This document shows positions 55,121-64,000 of a DNA stretch of 64,000 nucleotides, in pieces. The stretch spans positions 64,704,738 through 64,768,737 of the forward strand of contig OY726572.1 in the NCBI GenBank assembly GCA_963383645.1. Reading direction: 5' to 3'. Source of the DNA: Muscardinus avellanarius (taxonomy: Eukaryota; Chordata; Mammalia; Rodentia; Gliridae). The notes beneath the pieces were generated by a model. That model did no database searches. It was not told where the DNA came from and saw only the letters and a list, made by a program, of their open reading frames with translations. Every line of letters begins with the position of its first letter. Position 1 is the first letter of the stretch. A program made the position numbers and the translations under genes.

Positions 55121-55870
55121 AAGCTGGGTGTGGTGGCTCATGTTTGTAACCCCAGAATCCAGCGTTTGGGAGGCCAAGACAGAAGGATCACGGTTCATGG
55201 CCAGCCTCAGCTACTTAGGCCCTTTGCAACTCAGTGAGACCCTGTTTCAAAATAATAAGAATAGGGCTCCAAACTAGGAAACACAAAGGATACCAGTGGG
55301 ACTCCAGATAATGGAGGGGAAATACTAGCAAAGTTTGAATGGAAAGATAGGAGAGGAGGAAGGCTGATCTTGATTAATGAGGGTCTACATCTGAACATGT
55401 GTAAAATTATGAATAAGACATGGTTAACCTGGACAACCAATGGCGGGAGGGGGGAAGGGAAAACGGGGGGGGGAGAGGGCAACAAATATAGTTTAAATGT
55501 ATACTATTTATGTTCAATAAAAAAATTGTTAAAAGAAAAAAAATTAAAACAGTGCAGGGAGTGTAGCTGAGACATAGACTGCTTCTGGGTTCAATCTTTA
55601 TCACCACATGAAAGAGATAGACACATAGTTTTATATCTGTTCTTTTATTCCAGCAGTGGTAGTAGTTAGTTTTGATAAAGTAACATCACTAGGTTATTAA
55701 TTTGTCAACTGTCTTTAAGCTATTGAACTTTTAAATTGCATGTACCTTTTATTGAATTAAAAACTCCATGTGCCCCCCCCCAAAAAAAAAAGAAGAATAG
55801 GGCTCAGGGTGTAGCTCTGAAGTAGAATGTCCTTGGGTTCTATCCCTAGTACCGCAAAAACAACAAAAAA
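55121..55870 (+). mobile_element. B1-ID SINE split by the L1 transduction
   Basis: First part 55121-55269, second part from 55793 with ID half 'ggctcagggtgtagctctga' and CAAA tail to about 55900. Confidence 0.87.
55270..55792 (+). mobile_element. L1 3' end with 3'-transduced flank
   Basis: About 275 bp of the same L1 3' UTR family as element A (55270-55545, with the purine tract and AATAAA near 55516) is followed by about 245 bp of non-L1 sequence that includes part of a SINE right half. It ends in ATTAAA (55755), a C run and poly(A). The whole unit is flanked by the 13-bp duplication aagaatagggctc (55257-55269 and 55793-55805) and interrupts a SINE. This is the structure of an L1 insertion that carried downstream sequence from its source locus. 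Confidence 0.88.
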
Positions 55871-55994
55871 CCAAAACAAACAAACAAACAAACAAAAAAC
55901 ACTGAATTGATGAGGGGGATCTAGGGGCAGGAAAGATCCCATATGATTTTGGTGAACAGACAAACCCTCGATTTCTCATTAAAAGACATCACTA

Positions 55995-56220
55995 AGCAGG
56001 GCGTGGTGGCGCACGCTTGTAATCCCTGCGCTTGGGAGGCAGAGACAGGAGGATTGCACAGGTTCGAAGCCAGCCTCAGCTACTTGGCGAGGCTCTCGGC
56101 AACTCAGTGAGACCCTGTTTCCAAATAAAATATAAAATAGGTCTGGGAGTATAGCCCGGAGGTAGAAAGCCTCTGGGTTCCACCCCCAGTGCCACCAAAA
56201 AAAAAAAAAAAAGAAAAAGA
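55995..56220 (+). mobile_element. B1-ID SINE, young type
   Basis: Near-perfect TSD agacatcacta / aggcatcacta around the copy. Confidence 0.88.
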
Positions 56221-56753
56221 AAGGCATCACTATTGAGTTATGTTTTACCAGACCCACTGCAAAATGCAAACACAGGGCCTCTTCTTCAAAAATTGGTGAG
56301 AACTTCAAGGTGGTGACAGCTGAGTATTAAAGTGTGGGCCCTTGCTAAGCACAGGACCCTGTGCAGCTGCACATGTCACATGCCTGTAAAGCTGAACCTA
56401 CCTGGGGTCAAACCATCTCTTCTCACTGCCAGCCACCTAATTCTGTTCTTACTCCTCTTCCTTCACAGCCCTCATGTAGGATTTCATTCCCTCTGCCTGT
56501 TCTCTCTGGCAGCCAGAATTAACCCTCTAAAGCGCAAATCTGCTCATATAACTGCCCAGCTTAAAATGCTCTAGTGACCTCTTAGCACCTTAAGGATAAA
56601 GCGCCAGCTACTGAGAATGGTCCCCTATGATGAACTCGGTGTGAGGATAACAAACCTTTCCATGCCATGCACAGTGTGATACACCTCTGTTCTTTAATAT
56701 TGAAGCTACTCCTGCCCTTTACCTAGACAACTCTAGGTCTCAGGTTTCAACTG

Positions 56754-56756
56754 TGT

Positions 56757-56793
<37 letters not shown>

Positions 56794-56998
56794 CAAGCAT
56801 ATGTACACATCTTTTTTGTAGTATTGGGGATTGAACTCAGGGGTGTTCTACCTCTGATCTACACCCCCAGCCTGATTTGATTTTTTTATTTTGAAGTAGG
56901 GTTTCACTGTGTTGCTGAGGATAGTCTCAAACCTGAGCTCCTCCTGCCTCAGCCTCCCAAGTACTGAGATTACGAAGTATGTGCCATTATTCCTAGCT
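56754..56998 (-). mobile_element. B1-ID SINE with (GT)n
   Basis: GT repeat 56754-56790, body 56812-56998. Confidence 0.8.
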
Positions 56999-57009
56999 AT
57001 ATCTGTTTT

Positions 57010-57220
57010 GTTTTGGTACTGGCAGTGGAACCCAGGTACATTCTACCTCTGAGCTACCCTCCTCCCCCAGCCCTGTTTTTCATTCTTTATTTTGAAACAG
57101 GATCTCACTGAGTTGTGGAGGGCCTCACAAAGAAACTGAGGCTGGCTGAGAACCTGCAATCCTCCTGTCTTAGCCTCCCAAGTACTGAGATTAAGGCGTA
57201 TACCACAACACCCAGCTCAC
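57010..57220 (-). mobile_element. B1-ID SINE
   Basis: TSD atctgtttt at 57001-57009 and 57221-57229. Confidence 0.85.
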
Positions 57221-57236
57221 ATCTGTTTTTTTTTGT

Positions 57237-57465
57237 TGTTGTTTTTGTTTTTGGCGGTACTGGGGATGGAACCCAGAGGCATTGTACCTCTGAGCTACAT
57301 CTGTAGCCCTATTTTTTTTTTTTTTAGTCTTTTTATTTTTGAAACAGGGTCTCACTGAGTTGCGAAGGGCCTCGCTAAATAGCTGAGGCTGTCTGCGAAC
57401 CACGATCCTTCAGTCTCTACCTCCTGAATGCTGGAATTACAAGCATGCACCACCATGCCCGGCTT
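57237..57465 (-). mobile_element. B1-ID SINE
   Basis: Reverse copy with TTG-type tail, ends 'caccaccatgcccggct'. Confidence 0.85.
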
Positions 57466-57741
57466 TACATCCATTTTTAATGTTATAACACTACCTGGTA
57501 TATAGTTAGCACAGAATGTATTAGGTAATATTACTGGAATACTAAATTAGGCTGAATATCCTTTTATACCTCCATACCACATCGCACATATATCTGACTT
57601 TAACCCCAATAAAGTGAAAGTGTCTCATCTGTCTGCCTCCACAACGAAAGTATAAGCTCCTTGACCCTGTCATTTATATTTTGATCCTAGAGCCAAAGTA
57701 CTATTGTCATCTACATACAGTAGGCATTAAAAATGTTTATT

Positions 57742-57941
57742 AGCTGGGTGTGGTGGTGCACATCTGTAATTCCAGTACTTGGGAGGCTGAGATAGGTAGA
57801 TTGTAGGTTCATTGCCAACCTCAGGAACTTAGGCTCTTTGCAACTTAGTGAGACCCTGTTTCAAAGTACAAAATAAAAAGGGCTGGGAGCGTAGCTCAGA
57901 GGTAGAATGTCCCTGAGTCTATTTTCAGAACCACACACACA
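57742..57941 (+). mobile_element. B1-ID SINE
   Basis: Full copy directly after the L2 3' end. Confidence 0.84.
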
Positions 57942-58036
57942 AGTGCTTTTTAAACTGACTTCCAGCATACCTCCCAACCATTATTGGAAGTCCTAAAAAG
58001 GTTGTTGAAAAGTGCTTTCATCAAATGAGACCTCAG

Positions 58037-58229
58037 AAGCCAGACATGATGGCACACATTTATAATCCCAGTACTTGGGAGGTTGAGACAAAAGGATCAC
58101 AAGTTCACAGCCAGCCTCAGCTACTTAAGTCCTCCACAATTAAGTGAGACACTGTTTCTAAATAAAGAATAAAAAATCAGGCTGGGGGTACAGCTCAGAG
58201 GTAGAATGCCTCTGGGTGCAATCCCCAGC

Positions 58230-58275
<46 letters not shown>
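58037..58275 (+). mobile_element. B1-ID SINE with (CA)n tail
   Basis: CA repeat 58231-58274; gacct on both sides. Confidence 0.85.
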
Positions 58276-58276
<1 letters not shown>

Positions 58277-58658
58277 CCTTAGCCCTGACAAAAATGAAAA
58301 TTAAGAAAAAAATTTTTCAGCCACTAAAGCACTTCTCTTAAACCTCTAGTGCACAGCCCTCTGGGTTCCCATAATTTTCCTGTCTTTCCTATGAGCAATA
58401 TTCTCAATTATTAGTGGTGTTTCTCCAGTAACGTCTCTAAATTTTCCTCCCTGGAGCATGGCACCCCTCATCTCTTGGACCTCTCTTTCTCTTCCACACT
58501 TCATGCATAGTGCACCAGGATAATTCTTAAGAGTTTAGGTGTCAAGCTTTGTGATGAGAATCCTAGATGTTGTGACCTGTTTTTTTCTAGAAAGTTTAAT
58601 TAAGTATTAAAGAGGCCACATCAAAATGTATGAAGCTAATTTTTAAAGTTGTGACTGA
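58277..58658. other. Intergenic sequence without recognised feature
   Basis: Pyrimidine-rich, possibly decayed L2. Nothing firm. Confidence 0.4.
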
Positions 58659-58868
58659 GCCGGGCGTGGTGGCGCACGCTTGTAATCCCCGCGCTTGGGA
58701 GGCTGAGACAGGAGGATCGAGGTTTGAAGCCAGCCTCAGCTGGCTTAAGAGACCCTGTTTCCAAATAAAATATTAAATAGGTCTGGGAGTGTAGCCCGGA
58801 GGTAGAAGGCCCCTGTGTTCCATCCCCAGTACCACACACACACACACAAAATAAATAAATAAATAAAT
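58659..58868 (+). mobile_element. B1-ID SINE, young type
   Basis: Perfect 14-bp TSD aaagttgtgactga at 58645-58658 and 58869-58882. Confidence 0.92.
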
Positions 58869-59225
58869 AAAGTTGTGACTGATCCGGTGTTTCCAACCTG
58901 TCTCTTCCCATCTCTTTGTTCTGAAAGCCAAGCCATCATACTTGGTAACTCTGGAGAAAGAGGGCAAAACAAGAATGTGTTTGAATAGAAGTTGTGATTC
59001 AAGCAAGCCTTCCTTTCCTAGCTACAGCAGATTTAAGGAGCTACTTTATGCGCATAGGTTGGAATATAGAGCCTTTGCTTTTCCTTAAAATAGCGCATCC
59101 GTTTTAAGGTACCTTCTCAATACTGGCATCTTAGAAAACACCAAGTTGACATACGGTGAGATTTGATGTATTAAATCGCTATGAGAAAAGATTATATGGA
59201 AGAATTCAAAACTATACATTGCTTG

Positions 59226-59450
59226 TGCAGGGTGTAGTGACACAGGTCTGTAATCCCAAGTACTTGAGAAGCTGAGACAGTAGGAAGCCAGCCTCAGCAA
59301 TTTAGTGAGGGCCTCAGAAACTTGGTGAGAACTTGTTTCAACATTAAAAAAAAAAAAAAAAAAAAAAAAAAGGGCTAGGGATGTAGCTTGGAGGTAGAAC
59401 ACCCCTGGTTTCAATCCCCAGTACCACAGTACCACACACACACACACAAA
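59226..59450 (+). mobile_element. B1-ID SINE
   Basis: Diverged full copy with A run in the linker and short CA tail. Confidence 0.82.
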
Positions 59451-59609
59451 ATTATTAAATTGTTTGCATATGCTATATTTTGATTTGATGTGTTTTATGC
59501 ATGTGGCCAAGGGCTGGGGGAAAATGGAAAAATGAAAGCTATATTCGGATGATGGGTTTAAGGCTGAATTCTCCAGCCATTTCTATAAAAACACCATATA
59601 GCATATCTT

Positions 59610-59818
59610 TTTTTGTTTGTTTGTTTTTTTGTGGTACTGGGGTTCCTGGAAGCCCCTCTACCTCTGGGTTACACTCCCAGACCTATTTTTTTTTTTATAT
59701 ATTTTTATTTGGAAACAGGGTCTCTTAAACCAGCGAGGCTGGCTTGGAACCTGCGCGACCCTCCTGTCTCCGCCTCCCAAGCGCGGGGATTACAAGCGTG
59801 CGCCACCACGCCCGGCTT
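59610..59818 (-). mobile_element. Young SINE subtype C beside SNRNP27 promoter
   Basis: Perfect 14-bp TSD atatagcatatctt at 59596-59609 and 59819-59832. It ends about 50 bp before the CpG island. Confidence 0.93.
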
Positions 59819-59879
59819 ATATAGCATATCTTAATGACAACCGAAGACAAAGAAGAAGGGGAGGTCAATACGGAATTTG

Positions 59880-60104
59880 AGCCCGGGGAGCGGAAATGAC
59901 GACACGCCCACCGGGACGTCCGCGCTCAGAGGCGGCAGCGCACGGATTCCGGGCGGGCTCAGCGCGGCCTGCCTACTGTAGCACCCGGAACCCTCGAGAC
60001 TCGCGCCTACGTTTTCCAGTCGGAGGACAAAGATCAGTTCCCGTTTCCCCGGAAGTTGTTGCACAGCCATTTCCGGGGTGGTGTGAGGAGGAGTTGGACT
60101 CCGA
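59880..60104 (+). promoter_or_regulatory. SNRNP27: SNRNP27 CpG-island promoter
   Basis: An abrupt rise in CpG density from about 59880 to 60290 brackets the SNRNP27 start codon. Visible motifs are a GC box GGGCGGG at 59951, ETS cores CCGGAA at 59985 and CCGGAAGT at 60049, and a reverse ETS core TTTCCGG near 60070. No TATA box is seen. This is the usual layout of a housekeeping splicing-factor promoter; the exact start site cannot be read from sequence alone. Confidence 0.8.
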
Positions 60105-60138
60105 ATGGGTCGCAGTCGCAGCCGCTCCCCGCGGAGGG
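60105..60138 (+). CDS. SNRNP27: SNRNP27 exon 1 coding part
   Basis: ATG in the CpG island reads [11 protein letters not shown] plus one base; donor gtgagt. The short 34-base coding part is typical of this gene. Confidence 0.94.
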
Positions 60139-62553
60139 GTGAGTGCAGAAGCAGTGCGGAGGGCGTGGGGCTCCGTCGGCGATGCATCCCTGGTTTTCTT
60201 CTTCTTCTTTTTTTAGAACCAGTGCAACGGAGAGGCGGGCGAAGGGTGGATGGGGGAGCGAAGACCTGGGCCCTGCACTCTACAGCCCCCACCCTCGGGT
60301 TGAAGGCAGGGACTCGTTGTCCAGCTTTATACAATGACTTTTTTTTATATATGTGGCCGGTGGCTTAGAATCAGACCACAGTTTCCTCACCTAATTCCTG
60401 GGTGACAGTGCATGAACCACCCAACCTTTCCGAATCCGATTCCCATAGTCATTGGGGGTAATACCGCCTTTTATGAAAAACTGATATGAGAATGTCACAT
60501 ACTGATTTTGCCTGACTCATAGATGCTCAGTAAATGTTAGTATCATGCCCAGTTTTTAATAGGGAAATCGGTATTTCGAATTTTGAATCCAGGGAGTTCA
60601 TCTCATATCTTTTGGTCTCAACTTGATAAATGAGGGAGGGTGATGTAAAGAATCGAGAAAGGGTGATGATAGACTTCATCAATCTAGATTTTATCGGGAG
60701 ATCTTAAGCCCTCAGTTCTTCCCTTGTTAGTTTTCACTGTCGACTTGTCCTATCTAAGTTTTCTTACAAGTTAACTGAGGTCTTGAGTCACCAGTGACTG
60801 TTGAGGACTTGAAGTGTGGCTAATCTGAACTGAGAGGACTAGAACAGACACTGGATTTCCTATTTCCCCCCAAAAAAACGTGAAGTATTTTTATTAATAA
60901 CCCTTCATATCGCTTGCATGTCAGAATATTTATAGACTGTATATATTGGTATACACACCTATATTGGAGATATATATAAACATATGTAATAAAAAAATTC
61001 AGCCAGGCGTGGTGGCGCATGCTTGGAATCCCAGCATTTGGGAGGCTGAGACAGGAGGATCACAGTTCACAGACAGCCTCAACTATTTAGTGAGGTCCTC
61101 TGCAACTTAGTGAAACCCTGTTTCAAAATAAAAGAAAAAAATTAGGGCTGGGGATGTAGCTCAGAGGTGGACTGCCCCTGGGTCAAGAGAGAAAGGAAGG
61201 AGAGAGTAAGGAAGAAAAGAAGGTAGGAAGGAAGGAGAAAAAAATAGAGCTGGGGGGTGTAGCTCATAGGTAGAATGCTTCTGGTTCAATCCCCAGTACT
61301 AAAAGAAAAGAAAAAGAAATGAAAAAAAGATGTAACTTTTCATTGTGACTACTAGAAATGGCTCCCATTATATTTCTTTTGGACTGCAGAGCTTTAGATA
61401 TTTGAGGCACTTTTTGCCTCTGCAATTTTTGTGTCTCTGTATTAGAACGTAGGCGGTCCCGGTCTGCATCCCGGGAGAGAGAACGCAGGCGCCGAGAAAG
61501 GTCCAGATCGAGGGAGAGAGATCGGAGAAGAAGCCGCTCAAGATCCCCACATCGAAGGCGCTCCAGGTAAATGCAGAAAATAAACCAGAAGCTTGACTGC
61601 AGAGCCACAAAGGAAAAAGAAAAATTAACCTCACTTTATTCTAAAACTAACATCCTCCCTGGGAAAACAGGGCTAATTACAGTCAACAATATATGGAGCT
61701 GTCATGAAGAATAATGAACGAAAAGTACTAGTGTGATGCTTGGCAAGAGTAAGAAACTATTTTGTCTTTTTGTTGGTTGTTTTTTAACTTTTTGATGATA
61801 ACTATTTACTCAAGTATATAATCAAGAATGAGAGATCTTAAAAGAACCTTAGAAATGAGCCGGGTGTGGTGGCGCACGCTTGTAATCCCAGTATTTGGGA
61901 GGCTGAGACTGGAGGATTGTGGTTCTCTGACAGCCTCAGCTACTTAGTGAGGCCCTTTGTAACTCATTGAGACCCTGTTTCAAAAAATAAAAAGGATTTT
62001 AAAAATAGGGCTAGGGGTATAGCTTGGGGGTACAGTGCCCCTGGGTTCCATCCCCAGTACTGCCAAAAAAAAAAAAAAAAAGAAAAAGAAAAAGAAAAAA
62101 AAAGAAAAGAAAAGGAAAAAAAGAAAGAAAAGGAGCTCTTTCTATTTTGTGGGGGTCTGGGGTTGGAACCAAGGGACATTCAACCTCTGAGCTACACTCC
62201 CTGGTCTCACTAAGTTGCAGAGGGTCTCACTAAATAGCTGAGGCTGTCTGTGAACTGCAATCCTCCAGTCTCAGCCTCCCGAATCCTGAGATTACAAGCA
62301 TGCGTCACCATGCCCGGCTTTCTAGAAAGGAGCTCTTTTTTAATAAGCATCAATTGCTAAGCCAGACATGGTGGTGCAGGCTTATAACCCAATATTTGGG
62401 AGGCTGAGACAGGAGGATCAAAGGTTCAAGGCCAGCAACTTATTAAGACCCTTTTTGGGGATGTAGCTCAGAAGTAGAATGACACTGGGTACAAAACCCA
62501 GTCCTCTCTGCCCACTCCCCAAGCATCAATTGGTGTTTTAGTGGTGTGTGTAC

Positions 62554-62602
<49 letters not shown>

Positions 62603-63726
62603 ATTGTTAGAAACTTTTAAGGTAGGTTTTTCTGCATCACAAGAAATATTCTAGCCTAGCTATATTGAGTACAACAGAGGAATAAGCAGTAAAACTGTAT
62701 TTTTAATTTTTTTTTTTTTTCAAGAGAGCCGAGGCAGAACCTTCTTCCCGGCTGTTCTATGGGGTATAGACTTGGGGTTCTTTGGAGCTTGGCTTTTGTT
62801 CAGTCTTCACTTTTCAGGAATCCTGTCTATTTGTGTTGATCAACAGAGTCCCCATCTAACATCTTTACGTATAAATACTAGATCTCCGAGACGACATAGA
62901 TCCACATCCCCTTCCCCTTCACGATTAAAAGAAAGAAGAGATGACGAAAAGAAAGAAGCAAAAGAAACAAAGAGCAAAGAACGGCAGATAACCGGTAAAC
63001 AACCTTATTTAGATAACTTCAGTCATAAGTTATAAAATATAATTTCTGAACAATTAAGTATTAAGAATTTTCTAGAATTCATTACATATAGTTTTGAGGC
63101 TTCGTTTTAATTATACCTTAGTGAGTTGTTGGTTATTCATAGTATTCCTGATATATTCTAGGAAGGCTAGTTAAAAGCACGAAAATACTCTGTTTTGGAA
63201 GCATCTCCAACTTAGATAGAAAGTGTCACATCTGATATTTAAAAATGGTCCTCTTCAGCTGGGGATTACACTTGTAATCCCCGTGCTTGGGAGGTGGAGA
63301 CAGGAGGATCGCGCAGGTTCGAAGCCAGCCTCGCTGTTTCCAAAAGAAAGTATAAAATAGGTCTGGGAGTGTAGCCCGGAGGTAGAAGGGCTTCCAGGAA
63401 CCCCAGTACCACCCCCCCCCCAAAATGGTCCTCTCCAAAGGGTGCAAGTAGAGCCGTCTTTCCTTGTGCCCAAAGTTGTTACATTCTATCCAAATTTAAG
63501 AGGAATTTTTCTTAGACTCGCCTTTTGTGTAATCAGTGTTGGTGAGGTGGAATGTCTGTTAATCTATTGCCACTTGTGTGTGTGCATGCTTGCTCACATG
63601 CGTGTGTGTATAATGATGGGAGAGTTAAAAATAGTTATTTTTGCAGAGGAAGACTTGGAAGGCAAAACAGAGGAAGAAATAGAAATGATGAAGTTAATGG
63701 GATTTGCCTCTTTCGATTCTACAAAA
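60105..63726 (+). CDS. SNRNP27: SNRNP27, tri-snRNP 27-kDa protein (exons 1-4, partial)
   Basis: Coding exons 60105-60138, 61446-61566, 62882-62994 and 63647-63726 join in phase to 116 codons. The protein begins [11 protein letters not shown], continues with a long Arg/Ser/Glu repeat (the RS domain, roughly residues 2-70), then a charged Lys/Glu segment ([14 protein letters not shown]) and the conserved [20 protein letters not shown] block, stopping at STK. The human protein is 155 residues, so about 39 C-terminal residues lie beyond the window. Family knowledge: it is a component of the spliceosomal U4/U6.U5 tri-snRNP in the nucleus, and the nematode orthologue influences 5' splice-site choice. 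The start has G at +4 but a weak C at -3. GMCL1 lies upstream in the same orientation. Confidence 0.95.
60370..61000. other. SNRNP27: SNRNP27 intron 1, unique part
   Basis: Downstream edge of the CpG island passing into ordinary intron sequence. No repeat is recognised before the SINE at 61001. Confidence 0.5.
61001..61312 (+). mobile_element. B1-ID SINE, purine repeat and extra ID half
   Basis: Normal copy to 61184, GGAA-type repeat 61185-61240, then another right half 61244-61300. Confidence 0.78.
61446..61566 (+). CDS. SNRNP27: SNRNP27 exon 2 (RS domain)
   Basis: Acceptor ctgtattag, donor gtaaat. Encodes [20 protein letters not shown] and ends SPHRRRS plus two bases of an arginine codon. 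Almost every residue is Arg, Ser or Glu. Confidence 0.95.
61858..62128 (+). mobile_element. B1-ID SINE with AAAAG tail
   Basis: Body to 62063; A/G-rich tail 62064-62128. Confidence 0.86.
62142..62325 (-). mobile_element. B1-ID SINE
   Basis: Perfect 13-bp TSD aaaggagctcttt at 62129-62141 and 62326-62338; linker region deleted. Confidence 0.88.
62357..62520 (+). mobile_element. B1-ID SINE with deletion
   Basis: Perfect 12-bp TSD aagcatcaattg at 62345-62356 and 62521-62532. Confidence 0.88.
62558..62599 (+). repeat. (GT)n microsatellite
   Basis: About 20 GT units in SNRNP27 intron 2, downstream of a SINE. Confidence 0.95.
62882..62994 (+). CDS. SNRNP27: SNRNP27 exon 3
   Basis: Acceptor aatactag, donor gtaaac. 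Reads [20 protein letters not shown], then a Lys/Glu-rich stretch to ERQIT plus one base. The acceptor has a poor polypyrimidine tract; a branch-like tctaac lies about 25 bases upstream. Confidence 0.94.
63255..63421 (+). mobile_element. Young SINE subtype C, 5'-shortened, C-run tail
   Basis: TSD aaaatggtcctct at 63242-63254 and 63422-63434; the tail is a C run. Confidence 0.9.
63647..63726 (+). CDS. SNRNP27: SNRNP27 exon 4
   Basis: Acceptor tttttgcag, donor gtaagt. Reads [20 protein letters not shown] and ends ASFDSTK in phase 0; the next exon is outside the window. Confidence 0.95.
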
Positions 63727-63788
63727 GTAAGTAAAACATGCAGCCAGTTAAACATTCTGATTTTAATTGATTCATTATGCCTGTCCTT

Positions 63789-63811
63789 TGTGTGTGTGTG
63801 TGTGTGTGTGT
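63789..63811 (+). repeat. (GT)n microsatellite
   Basis: About 11 GT units about 60 bp after the SNRNP27 exon 4 donor. Confidence 0.9.
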
Positions 63812-64000
63812 TGATATCACTTATAATTTCTTCTGTTGGGATAAGTTTATTTGGTTTTAAGACCATAACTATCTGTGTGAAGGGCTTTAAGAGCACAGAG
63901 GAGGAAGCATTGAACTGACATTGGAACTCAGGGAGTGTTTGCCAGAGTCATTGCTCTGAGTTAGGTCACAAAGGGCAAGTAGAGGTGATCGGAGAAGAGG

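Larger units (their letters stand above)
56330..57740 (+). mobile_element. LINE L2 3' fragment with three inserted SINEs
   Basis: L2 sequence is visible at 56400-56750 ('gcgcaaatctgctcatataa') and again at 57480-57740, ending 'gtaggcattaaaaatgttta', the L2 terminal motif. Three antisense SINEs lie between. Confidence 0.65.

Noticed and set aside
59831..60334. 167-codon minus-strand frame over the SNRNP27 promoter
   Set aside because: Long frames on both strands are expected in a GC-rich CpG island; no resemblance to a protein, and the opposite strand holds SNRNP27 exon 1.
63442..63918. 158-codon frame containing SNRNP27 exon 4
   Set aside because: Only 63647-63726 is coding; the rest is intron read through, including a GT repeat.

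Overview
The window is nuclear DNA of a rodent, most likely a squirrel (Sciuridae). About a hundred copies of a composite SINE are present. Each copy has a 7SL/B1-like left half joined to an ID (tRNA-derived) right half, the STRID/MEN architecture of the squirrel-related clade. LINE-1 is present together with old L2, MIR, MaLR and Tigger fossils. Nothing is prokaryotic: there are no operons and no CRISPR arrays, and the genes are split by GT-AG introns.

Two real genes are seen, both on the + strand. (1) GMCL1 (germ cell-less homolog 1, a BTB-BACK adaptor of CUL3 ubiquitin ligases) occupies the left two thirds. Exons 2 to 14 lie between 5019 and the stop codon at 44386. Every junction is in phase and together they encode 439 residues; exon 1 is upstream of the window. 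A SINE-poor, AT-rich 3' UTR follows. (2) SNRNP27 (27-kDa RS-domain protein of the U4/U6.U5 tri-snRNP) starts at 60105 in a CpG island. Exons 1 to 4 (116 codons) are inside and the last part lies beyond 64000. This order and orientation match the human 2p13.3 neighbourhood. The two proteins are not known to share a pathway.

Layout: 1-5018 is GMCL1 intron 1 (an antisense L1 remnant and many SINEs). 5019-44386 is GMCL1, whose introns hold SINEs, ID copies, an L2 element of about 2 kb, two Tigger-type DNA transposon fossils, an RPL23A processed pseudogene, old L1 pieces and a composite young L1. 44387 to about 46.5 kb is the 3' UTR. 46.5-59.6 kb is an intergenic repeat field with L2, MaLR LTRs, an old L1, a small solo LTR and an L1 3' transduction. 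59.6-64 kb is the SNRNP27 promoter and 5' exons.

No new gene system was found. The notable signals are in retrotransposon biology: two L1 tails inside one target-site duplication, a clean L1 3' transduction, a young SINE subfamily that spreads a STAT-like palindrome, a very short solo LTR with 5-bp duplications, and several layers of nested SINEs. Repeat names come from memory of consensus sequences; boundaries without a visible target-site duplication (TSD) are good to roughly 10-20 bases.
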